Assembly (NCBI RefSeq): GCF_003628305.1
Contig: NZ_RBZM01000008.1
Span: forward strand, 310,001 to 374,000
DNA: 64,000 nt
Reading direction: 5' to 3'
Source of the DNA: Cohnella endophytica
GTDB taxonomy: Bacteria; Bacillota; Bacilli; Paenibacillales; Paenibacillaceae
Part shown: piece after piece, positions 17,676 through 26,300 of the stretch
Numbering within the stretch: position 1 is the first letter of the stretch
Layout: every line of letters begins with the position of its first letter
Program-made: the position numbers and the translations under genes
Notes under the pieces: model-generated
Databases searched by the model: none
Told to the model about the DNA's origin: nothing
What the model saw: only the letters and a program-made list of their open reading frames with translations

Positions 17676-17707
17676 ATTTCAAGAACCGTCAACGTAACGA
17701 CAACGGA

Positions 17708-17742
17708 GCGCCTTCGTCCTAGAGCCGAAGGCGCCCGTTTTA
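17708..17742 (+). terminator. Internal terminator between binding-protein and permease genes
   Basis: The perfect stem GCGCCTTCG (17708-17716) / CGAAGGCGC (17726-17734) is followed by CCGTTTTATT. Its position inside the operon suggests partial termination, which would make more binding protein than membrane components. Confidence 0.75.
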
Positions 17743-17766
17743 TTCCAACCCGGGAGAGTGGCAGGC

Positions 17767-18699
17767 ATGAAGAACAGGAATCGCTGGATGCTGCTCGGTT
17801 TGATTCCCTTCGCGGTCATGGTGCTGGCGTTCCAAGTCGCGCCGATCTTGTCCATGTTGATGGGGAGCTTCTCCAAGAGCGGCGGATCGGGGTTTACGTT
17901 CAAGCAATACGATAAAATCCTGCACAGCGCCTTTTATTTGCAAGCGATCAAGAACAGTTTTCTGATCTCCGCTTATTCCAGCATTGTCGGCATTATCGTC
18001 GGACTCCTCTGCGCGTATTCGATTACCCGTTTCTCGCCGAGAATCCGCGACAGGCTGCTGATGCTTTCGAATATGACTTCCAACTTCGCGGGAGTGCCGC
18101 TTGCATTCGCTTATATTATCCTTTTGGGCAACAACGGGGTGTTCACGCTGCTATTCAAGCAATGGGGCTGGAGCGTGTTCGCCGACTTCAATCTCTACAG
18201 CTGGACGGGGCTCGTGCTCGTATACGTGTATTTCCAGGTTCCTCTGGCCTTGCTGCTTCTATATCCTTCCTTTTACGGAATCCGGGATCAATGGAAGGAA
18301 GCGGCTTCCTTGCTGGGCGCTAACCGCTGGCAGTTCTGGAGATCGGTCGGCTTGCCGATGCTGACGCCCGCGATTTTCGGCACGCTAGGAATTTTGTTCG
18401 CCAACGCGATGGGGGCCTACGCGACGGCTTATGCGCTCGTCGGCGGCAACTATAACCTCCTTGCCATCCGAATCGGATCCTTGGTCGCGGGAGATATCGT
18501 CAATCAGCCGGAACTGGGCAACGCGCTTGCCGTTCTGCTGGCATTATCTACGCTGCTCGCCGTATTCCTGAACCACAAAATGACCAAGCGCTCGCTTGAA
18601 TTTACTTCGGAATACAGGTCGAAGCCGAGCGCGAAACGTAGCCGCGGACGCCTCACGGGGACGAACGCGAACGCCGGAGCAAAGGAGGAAGCCGTATGA
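17767..18699 (+). CDS. ABC transporter permease 1
   Basis: The protein has 310 residues from ATG 17767, with GGGAGAG eight bases upstream. It has six predicted membrane spans and the inner-membrane coupling motif EAASLLGANRWQFWRSVGLPML, which contacts the ATPase. The family is the PotB/AfuB-like permease group that pairs with type-2 binding proteins. The stop overlaps the start of permease 2. Confidence 0.88.
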   Translation: MKNRNRWMLLGLIPFAVMVLAFQVAPILSMLMGSFSKSGGSGFTFKQYDKILHSAFYLQAIKNSFLISAYSSIVGIIVGLLCAYSITRFSPRIRDRLLMLSNMTSNFAGVPLAFAYIILLGNNGVFTLLFKQWGWSVFADFNLYSWTGLVLVYVYFQVPLALLLLYPSFYGIRDQWKEAASLLGANRWQFWRSVGLPMLTPAIFGTLGILFANAMGAYATAYALVGGNYNLLAIRIGSLVAGDIVNQPELGNALAVLLALSTLLAVFLNHKMTKRSLEFTSEYRSKPSAKRSRGRLTGTNANAGAKEEAV

Positions 18700-19502
18700 C
18701 GACGCAACGGAAAGCGCGATGGCCGCATCGCGCGCTTATGCTGCTGCTCATGATTTATTTGCTGCTGCCTTTGCTCGGAACTTTCTTGTACGGGTTCGCC
18801 AAGGAATGGCAGACGACGATATTGCCTCAAGGGTGGACCCTCGAGTGGGTCGCGGGCATGTTCCAGGATGTGCGGTTTCTCGAAGCTTTGTGGACGTCTC
18901 TCTACTTGTGTTTAATCAGCGTAGGATTAAGTCTCGCCGTTATGCTGCCGGCCGTCTTCGTTATTACGGTCTATCTGCCGAAGTGGGAATCGTTCATGAA
19001 AGGGCTGGTCGTGCTGCCTTATGCCGTGCCCGGCGTCGTGGCGGCGGTCGGACTGATCCGAACGTATTCCTCCGGACCGATCGACCTGGCGGGAACCGCC
19101 TACTTGCTGATCGGAGCTTATTTCGTCGTTATTCTCCCTTATATGTACCAAGGGATCCGCAATAGTCTGCTCACGGTGTCCGCGGTCGAGCTGCTCCATG
19201 CGGCGGAACTGTTGGGAGCCAAGCGCATGAGGGCTTTCCTGACGGTTATTCTGCCTAACATCTGGCCGGGAATCATGATCTCGACGCTGCTTTCCTTCTC
19301 CGTCCTCTTCGGGGAGTTCGTGCTGACGAACATGTTGGTCGGCGGCCACATCCTGACGATCCAGGTGTATTTGTACCAAAGGGTGGCGGAGAGCGGGCAT
19401 CTGGCTAGCGCGATCGCGATTACCTATTTCATCTTCATACTCGCTATATCGACGGTATGGATGAAGCTGGGCAAAAAGTTTAATGGGGAGGTGCGCGGAT
19501 GA
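18696..19502 (+). CDS. ABC transporter permease 2
   Basis: The protein has 268 residues, about six membrane spans, and the coupling segment HAAELLGAKRMRAFLTVILPNI. It should form a heterodimer with permease 1. It overlaps both neighbours by four bases (ATGA), a fully coupled transport operon. Confidence 0.88.
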   Translation: MTTQRKARWPHRALMLLLMIYLLLPLLGTFLYGFAKEWQTTILPQGWTLEWVAGMFQDVRFLEALWTSLYLCLISVGLSLAVMLPAVFVITVYLPKWESFMKGLVVLPYAVPGVVAAVGLIRTYSSGPIDLAGTAYLLIGAYFVVILPYMYQGIRNSLLTVSAVELLHAAELLGAKRMRAFLTVILPNIWPGIMISTLLSFSVLFGEFVLTNMLVGGHILTIQVYLYQRVAESGHLASAIAITYFIFILAISTVWMKLGKKFNGEVRG

Positions 19503-20560
19503 ACGCATCGTACTTGGAGCTTCAAGGCATTCGTAAATTATTCGGCGATCAGCCCGTTCTGAACGACGTGGACCTCACGATTCGCGAGGGAGAGCTAGTC
19601 ACGCTGCTCGGACCGTCCGGCTGCGGCAAAAGCACGCTGCTTCGCTGCATCGCGGGCTTGACCGAGCTGGACGGAGGACGAATCAGGCTGGGGCAGCAAG
19701 ATCTGTCCAACCTTCCTCCCCGCAACCGGGAGGTTGGGATGGTATTCCAATCTTACGCGTTGTTCCCGAACCTGACCGTAGCCGACAATATCGAATACGG
19801 ATTGAAGATGCGCGGCGTAGCCAAAAAAGAACGCATGCTTCGCTGCGAGGAATTGCTCGCGCTCGTCGATCTCGAGGATAAGCGGGGCGCGTACCCGCAG
19901 CATTTGTCCGGCGGACAGCAACAACGCGTCGCGCTGGCCAGGTCGCTTGCCGTTCAACCGAAGCTGCTGCTGCTCGACGAGCCGCTTAGCGCGTTGGACG
20001 CGAAAATTCGCAAAAACCTCAGAACGGAAATCCGCCAAATACAGAAGCGGTTGAAAATGACGACCATTTTCGTCACGCATGACCAAGAAGAGGCGCTTAC
20101 GCTTTCCGATCGGATCTGCATCATGAACCATGGCCGCATCGTGCAGGACGGATCGCCGGAATCGATCTATTCGGCTCCGCGTACCGAATTCGTGGCCCGT
20201 TTTATCGGCAGCTATAACGTGCTATCCCGGGCGGAAGCTTCTCGCCTGTTCGGCGAAGGGATCGGCCAGGCGGATAGCTTCGCGTTGCGTCCCGAATCGG
20301 TAAAGCTGCTAATGGATCGATCCGACGCGGAAGAGCTGGCGGCAGCCCCTGCTAACGCGAGCAAGCGAACGATTGAGGGAACGATCGATTCGATCCATAT
20401 TCTCGGGAACGTCATCCGCTACTTCGTTGACGCGGCGGGCATTCGGTTAACGATCGACAGATTAAACGACGGACGTTCCCTGCGAGCGAATGATCAAAGC
20501 GGGGTCCGTCTGGTGCTCGATCCTTCCCAGTTGCTGCAATTGGAGAAGGAAGGGGCTTAA
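19499..20560 (+). CDS. ABC transporter ATP-binding protein
   Basis: The protein has 353 residues. Walker A GPSGCGKST, Q-loop VFQSYALFP, signature LSGGQQQR, Walker B LLLLDEP and H-loop FVTHDQEEA are all intact, so it is an active ATPase. Residues after about 240 form a TOBE-like regulatory domain, as in PotA, FbpC and PhnT. It powers the import complex made with the two preceding permeases. Confidence 0.92.
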   Translation: MNASYLELQGIRKLFGDQPVLNDVDLTIREGELVTLLGPSGCGKSTLLRCIAGLTELDGGRIRLGQQDLSNLPPRNREVGMVFQSYALFPNLTVADNIEYGLKMRGVAKKERMLRCEELLALVDLEDKRGAYPQHLSGGQQQRVALARSLAVQPKLLLLDEPLSALDAKIRKNLRTEIRQIQKRLKMTTIFVTHDQEEALTLSDRICIMNHGRIVQDGSPESIYSAPRTEFVARFIGSYNVLSRAEASRLFGEGIGQADSFALRPESVKLLMDRSDAEELAAAPANASKRTIEGTIDSIHILGNVIRYFVDAAGIRLTIDRLNDGRSLRANDQSGVRLVLDPSQLLQLEKEGA

Positions 20561-20562
20561 AG

Positions 20563-21357
20563 ATGTCGATCTCGTCCGAACGGAGAAAGAAGATTATTCT
20601 GGAGCATCTGAGGCTGGAGGGACAGGTAAAGGTGCCGGAGCTTTCGCGGCGCTGCGCCGTTTCCGAAGAGACGGTCCGCCGCGATCTGCTGCAGCTCGAG
20701 GGGGCGGGACTAGTGAAGCGGGTGTACGGCGGAGCGATCCTGGATAAGCCCGCGAATTACGAGCCTCCTTACCTGCATCGCCAGAAGGTCATGGCGGAGG
20801 AGAAGGCGTTGATCGGCGGCAAGGCGGCCGGATTGATCGCCTCCGGGGATACGATTGCCATCGATGTCGGCACGACGACGCTGGAGCTGGCCAAAGCGAT
20901 CTCCAATCGGGAACGGCTAACCGTGCTCACCCATTCGATCGCGGTAGCTTATCATCTCATGCAGTCGCTGAACGAAGGGCGTTTCTCGGGCCAGATCATC
21001 GTGATCGGCGGTCAATTGAACCCGGAGCAGCAGTCGTTGACCGGCGCGATGGGAGAGCACATGATGGCCCAGTTCCGGGTGGATAAAGCTTTTATTTCCA
21101 TCGGCGGCTTGTCCATGAACAGAGGCATAAGCGATTACGATCTGAACGAAACGATGCTGTCGCGGCGCATGGTCGAGGCCGCCTCGCAGACGATCGTCCT
21201 CGCGGACGAATCCAAGCTGGATAAAGAGGCCTTCGTTACGATCGCTCCGATACGTAATGTCAAGACGATCGTCAGCAACGTTGCCGCTCCCAAAGATTGG
21301 ACCGCGGCATTGAAATCGAATCATATCCAATGGATCGAAGCCAGAGGAAAGGCGTGA
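20563..21357 (+). CDS. DeoR/GlpR-family transcriptional regulator
   Basis: The protein has 264 residues. The N-terminal helix-turn-helix (RRKKIILEHLRLEGQVKVPELSRRCAVSEETVRRDLLQLE) and the DeoRC sensor domain (TIAIDVGTTTLELAKAI; ADESKLDKEAF) are typical. DeoR-type sensors usually bind phosphorylated sugars or related metabolites. Embedded between the transporter and two phosphoesterase-type genes, it probably controls this operon in response to a phosphorylated intermediate. Confidence 0.9.
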   Translation: MSISSERRKKIILEHLRLEGQVKVPELSRRCAVSEETVRRDLLQLEGAGLVKRVYGGAILDKPANYEPPYLHRQKVMAEEKALIGGKAAGLIASGDTIAIDVGTTTLELAKAISNRERLTVLTHSIAVAYHLMQSLNEGRFSGQIIVIGGQLNPEQQSLTGAMGEHMMAQFRVDKAFISIGGLSMNRGISDYDLNETMLSRRMVEAASQTIVLADESKLDKEAFVTIAPIRNVKTIVSNVAAPKDWTAALKSNHIQWIEARGKA

Positions 21358-21362
21358 TACGG

Positions 21363-22238
21363 ATGGAGCAAAAGAATGCATCCCGCAAGCTGATCGTGGT
21401 CGTATTGGACGGGCTTCGTTATGACGCGGCCCGCAGCTATTTAGGGTTCATGGAGCATCTCGTCGAACAGGAGGAGGTAACCTGTTACTCGGTCAAATCC
21501 GAGCTCCCAAGTCTATCTAGGCCGCTCTACGAAGTGTTGCTGACCGGAACGCCGGCGTTCGTCAACGGAATTACGGCAAACCACGTCGCGAGATTAAGCC
21601 ATCAGCAAAGCGTGTTCCATCTTGCCGCGGAAGCGGGCTTGAAGACGGCTGCCGCGGCCTATCATTGGGTGAGCGAGCTGTACAATTCGGCTCCGTTTAA
21701 TCCGGTACGGGATCGTCATCAGCATGACGAGAGCAAGCCGATCCAACATGGTCTCTTTTACTTCGAGGACCATTATCCGGACAGCCACCTTTTCGCGGAC
21801 GCGGAGTTTCTGCGCTTAACCTACGATCCTCATTTTCTGTATATCCACTCGATGAATATCGACGACGCCGGCCATAAGTTCGGAGGGGAAAGCAAAGAGT
21901 ACGAAGGCTCCGTTCGCATGGCGGACGCCATGCTGGCGACTTTGTTGCCGACATGGATCGCCGAAGGCTACGACGTCATCGTTACCTCGGACCATGGCAT
22001 GAGCGCGAGCGGACAACACGGAGGAACGGCAATGGAGGAAAGAATGGTCCCTCTGTACCTTACGGGGGAACTTCTGGTCCCTTCGCGAAAAGGCGAGCCG
22101 ATCGCCCAGCTTCAGATGGCCTCCATCATGTGCCGATATTTAGGAATCGATCCTTCGGTTGCGATGAAGCTGCAAGGAACGCCGCCTTTCGGACTCGATC
22201 GGACCGTGTCGCGGTGGGAGATGGACGATGAAGGTTGA
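21363..22238 (+). CDS. Alkaline-phosphatase-superfamily phosphodiesterase / nucleotide-pyrophosphatase-like enzyme
   Basis: The protein has 291 residues. ATG 21363 is preceded by GAGGAAAGG; an upstream in-frame ATG lies within the DeoR gene. Metal ligands of the superfamily are visible: D16 (LDG), D167 and H171 (DDAGH), D210-H211 (SDHG) and H219 (GQHGG). The nucleophile would be a serine in PSLSRP (S50 or S52) rather than the usual threonine. There is no signal peptide, so it acts in the cytoplasm on what the transporter brings in. The family includes NPP phosphodiesterases and phosphonoacetate hydrolase. Confidence 0.82.
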   Translation: MEQKNASRKLIVVVLDGLRYDAARSYLGFMEHLVEQEEVTCYSVKSELPSLSRPLYEVLLTGTPAFVNGITANHVARLSHQQSVFHLAAEAGLKTAAAAYHWVSELYNSAPFNPVRDRHQHDESKPIQHGLFYFEDHYPDSHLFADAEFLRLTYDPHFLYIHSMNIDDAGHKFGGESKEYEGSVRMADAMLATLLPTWIAEGYDVIVTSDHGMSASGQHGGTAMEERMVPLYLTGELLVPSRKGEPIAQLQMASIMCRYLGIDPSVAMKLQGTPPFGLDRTVSRWEMDDEG

Positions 22239-23244
22239 TCTGCATTTTCATCTGGAGGAAGGCCCGTATTCCTTGCGTTGGTTATCGCGGACGCTTCAGG
22301 CGCTTGCCTCGACCGATTCGGATATCGGGAACGGAAAGGCTATGCATGCTTCTCTCGGAAACGCAGAGGAGTTAACGGAGCATCTCAGTAAACGGATGCG
22401 TAATGGTTGCTTTAGCGAAGAATGGCTGGATCGGTATTTGACGGTCGGACGTTCGCGGGGAATCGGGTTGTTCGGCGTGGTCGACCATCTCTATCGCTTC
22501 CGGGAGTGTCGAAGTTATTACGAGAAGCATATGCTTCTGGACGATAGCGAGATCGGACGTTTGCAGGAAGCGTGGTTGAACCATGTTTGCGTCGCTTCGT
22601 TGGAGGAATACGTCGAGTTCGTCGTCAAGGCGAAGAAAACGCGCCCCGATCTGTTGCTCGGAGTGGAGGCGGATTTCTTCGAGGGAGGCGAGGAGGAGCT
22701 CGGATCATTGCTTCGGGGCTACGATTGGGATCATGTCATCGGGTCGGTCCACTTCATCGACGGTTGGGGCTTCGACAATCCGGACACGCAATCGCGTTTC
22801 GCGAAGTTGGAGCCTTTGGAAACCTATGGCCGGTATTACGGCTTGATGCGGCAAGCCTGCGAGTTCGGGCTGTTCGATATTCTCGCCCATCCGGACAATC
22901 TGAAGGTGTTCGGTTTCCGGCCTGCGGACGAGCGCGAACTGCTCCCGTTCTACAGGCAATTGGCGGAAGAGATGATCTTGAACCGCGTGGCCACGGAGAT
23001 CAACACCGGGCTCGCTTACCGGTTTCCAGTAGCCGAAGCTTGTCCGAGTCCGCTGCTCTTGTCCGTGCTGGCAGAGCACGGCGTGCCGATCGCCCTCTCC
23101 TCCGATGCCCATTTCCCCGACGATATCGGCATGCTGCTGGATGAAGCCCGGGCGTCGGCCATCCGTGCCGGCTATAAAGAGTTAACCGTATTCGAAGGCC
23201 GACAAATGCGGCGGATACCGATTGGAAAGACGGAAGCGGATTAA
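22228..23244 (+). CDS. PHP-domain metal-dependent phosphoesterase (histidinol-phosphatase-like)
   Basis: The protein has 338 residues and its gene overlaps the preceding one by 11 bases. PHP motifs in order: DLHFH (H6, H8), VVDHLYRF, GVEADFF, GSVHFIDGW, LAHPDN and SSDAHFP, giving a complete multi-metal site. PHP enzymes hydrolyse phosphate monoesters or cyclic phosphodiesters. No histidine-biosynthesis gene is near, so a catabolic phosphatase acting after the AP-superfamily enzyme is more likely. Confidence 0.85.
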   Translation: MKVDLHFHLEEGPYSLRWLSRTLQALASTDSDIGNGKAMHASLGNAEELTEHLSKRMRNGCFSEEWLDRYLTVGRSRGIGLFGVVDHLYRFRECRSYYEKHMLLDDSEIGRLQEAWLNHVCVASLEEYVEFVVKAKKTRPDLLLGVEADFFEGGEEELGSLLRGYDWDHVIGSVHFIDGWGFDNPDTQSRFAKLEPLETYGRYYGLMRQACEFGLFDILAHPDNLKVFGFRPADERELLPFYRQLAEEMILNRVATEINTGLAYRFPVAEACPSPLLLSVLAEHGVPIALSSDAHFPDDIGMLLDEARASAIRAGYKELTVFEGRQMRRIPIGKTEAD

Positions 23245-23255
23245 CGGACATAGAA

Positions 23256-23310
23256 AATCCCCCTTAAGCGGCGAGCGATTAGGCTACCGCGCCCAAGGGG
23301 GATTTTTATT
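23256..23310. terminator. Terminator at the end of the phospho-compound cassette
   Basis: A ten-base perfect stem AATCCCCCTT (23256-23265) / AAGGGGGATT (23295-23304) runs into TTTATT. It separates the plus-strand operon from the converging nucleotidase gene and could serve both. Confidence 0.85.
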
Positions 23311-23337
23311 ACGCATGAAGAGAAACGATCGATTTAA

Positions 23338-26300
23338 TTAATTGACCTTCGTAATGCGGTTTTCGACCTTCGCCGATATCGTGCCGTTCGCGGATTTGGA
23401 TTTCAAATACGCGATCGTGGCGTCTAGATCGACCGGTCCGGCTTCGCGGTTCGTGCCTTGAATGAGCAACGTATAACCGTCGCCGCCGGTTGCCATGAAG
23501 TCGTTCACGACGATCGTGTAGGGTGCCGCATCGTCAAGCGCGGTACCGTCGGCTTTCTTGATCTCCACGATTTTCTCGCCGGCAGGCTTACTGTCGTCGT
23601 ACTTGTAAGTAAAGCCCGAGATTTGGCCGATCTTCGTACCGGTTGCGCCCCATTGCTGGTTCATCAATTGTTTCATTTGAGCGCCGGTCAGCGTCATCTT
23701 CACGAGCACGTTGCCGAAGGGCTGAACGCTGAACATGTTGCCGTAAGTAACGTTGCCTTCCGGAAGATCGTTACGGACTCCGCCGGAGTTCATGAACGCG
23801 AAGTCCGTCTTCATCGCTTCGCGCATGCCGTCGGCGATCAGGTTGCCGAGCGCCGATTCGCCGGAGGCGTTGGCCGTGCGCGTAATCGCCGCATCGGTCT
23901 TGCCGACCGGAGCGTTCATGACCGGTGCGTTCAGATCTTGATAATCCTTGATCATTTGGGTAATTTCCGCATCCGGCGTAATGGCTTCGCGTTTGACGTC
24001 GACCACTTCGCCTTTTACGGAAATGACGTTCTGGGTCGCGCGATCGATGACCAGATCGACGTCGGAGAATGCCGTGCCGTACGAGTAGGCTTCAATGACG
24101 AGCTTGCCGTCGATCATCTTGTTCACGGCGCCGTGATTGTGCCCGGCGAAAATGACGTCCACGTCGTCGTCCACGCTGTTCGCCAGATCCACGACTTCGC
24201 CCGTCGGAGCGTCGCCTGTGCCTTCGAACGGATCGTGCGCGAGGATGACGATCGTATGAATGCCTTTGGCTTGCAGCTCCTTGACCGCCTTATTAACGGC
24301 AGGAGCTTGTTCGGTGAACGTGATGCCCTTGATGCTCTCCGCTTTGACGATCGAAGGCGTGATATTGGTCACTACCCCGATGAATCCAATCTTCGCGCCG
24401 CCTACCTCAAGGACCTTGTAGGCATCGAGAATTGGTTTGCCGTCCGCGCCGACAACGTTTGCCGCGACGTAAGGGAAGTTTGCCCCGGCGAAGTCCTTGC
24501 CCGTCTTCGGGTTTTTGCCGCCGTTGATCAAGCGCAGCGCTTCGGTTACGCCCTGATCGAATTCGTGGTTGCCGAGCGTACCGATGTCGAACCCGAGCCG
24601 GTTCAGGAAATCGATCGTCGGCTCGTCTTGAAGCAGGGCGGATACCGGAGCGCTCGCGCCCACCGCGTCTCCCGCATGCACGAGCAACGTGTTCGGGTTC
24701 GCGGCTTGGCGTTGCTTCAGGTAAGCTGCGAGATAATCCGCTCCGCCTAACGAAGATACGACTTTGCCGGTTGCGTCCTTCACGTCTTTCTTATAATCCA
24801 ATTGCCCGTGGAAGTCGTTAATGCCCAGCAACTGCACGGAGATATCGCTGATTAGCGTATTTACGGCCTTCGCCGCTTCGGCACGAGTAGTGGACGCTTT
24901 AGGGACGAACTTCCCTGCGCCGCGTCCGCTCATGACGCCGCGATCGACGGCGACGTTCACGCCGGCTTTCGCCCATGCGCTGATCGAAGATCCGTCCGCG
25001 AACGCTTTACCCGCTTCGGCCGAAATGGCTTGTCCGGCTTTCAGCTTAAGCGCGCTGCTCGCCATGACTGCCATCTGTTCGCGGGTAATTGTGTCGTTCG
25101 GCGCGAACTTGCCGGGGGCAACGCCTTGAACCAAGCCGTTCTCGTTCGCCGCCGCGATCGTTGCCGCGTACCATGCGGTTGCGGGAACGTCCTTGAACGC
25201 GGCAGGCTTCTTCGCGGTTAATTTCAACGCTTTGACCAACAGGGTCGCGAACTCCGCGCGGGTGACGTTGGCGTTGGGATCGAAGATCGTATCCGTCTTG
25301 CCGGTGACGATCTGTTTCGCGGCGAGCGCGTTAATCGCCGAAGCTGCCCAATGCGCGGAAGGCACGTCGGAGAAGGTGCGGCTCAGATCCAAGGAGAAGA
25401 TGCCGAAGCCTTTGTCGTCGACTTTGCCCAAGTAACGGATGTTTTCCGTAGCCTTGGCGTAATCCGCCGCTTTCGGAGAAGACGTAAACGTGACGTGCAC
25501 GTCGCCTTGGATCGGCGCGATAGACCAGTTGTGATCGATCGAAGGGTTGATTTCCTTGTTGGCGCTAATATAGTCCATCAAGATTTGGCGGTTCTCGTCC
25601 GGCGCGTCGATGATGTACTTGCTGCCTTTGACGCCCGGGAAATTGCCGCCGCCGCTAGCGCGGTAATTGTTCGTCGCGATAATGAAATCTTGGTTCGGAT
25701 CTACGGGTTTGCCTTTGTAACTAAGCTTGATAATCCGACTCGAAGTCGCGTCGTTGATCGTGCCGTCGATCTTGTACTTCGCGGGTTTGGTAACGTCTAC
25801 TTGGTACGTCACGCCGTCGATGACGTCGAAGTTGTACACCTGGAACGAAGGGTTAAGCAGCGCTTGCTCTTCCGTCTTCGTCGGATCGATCCGGTTGAAT
25901 TTTCCGGCCGACATCTCGAGCCATTCTTTGACGACCGAGCCTTTGACCAGAATCGCTTTAAGCGTGTTGTCGTAGAGATAGAGATCCCCGGCGCTCTTGA
26001 TCGCGAGCGGTCCCGCTTGGATATCGGTGTATTCCTCGACTCCGTTGCGACCGGCTTTGAATGGAGCGCCGACGGACAAGACGGGAATATCCTTATATTG
26101 AGGCAGGTTTTGTTTGATGTAATTCTCGACGTAGAGCTTCTGCGCGGTCGTTACGATCTGGATGGACGGATCGTCCTGAACGAGCGCGAAGTAACTGTGG
26201 ATCGGCTCCGTCGTCGTTCCGATCGGATTGTTCGCGTACTTGATCGTCGCTTCGTGATCCGCCTTGACGGCATCGACGATCGCTTGGTCGGGTTCCGCGA

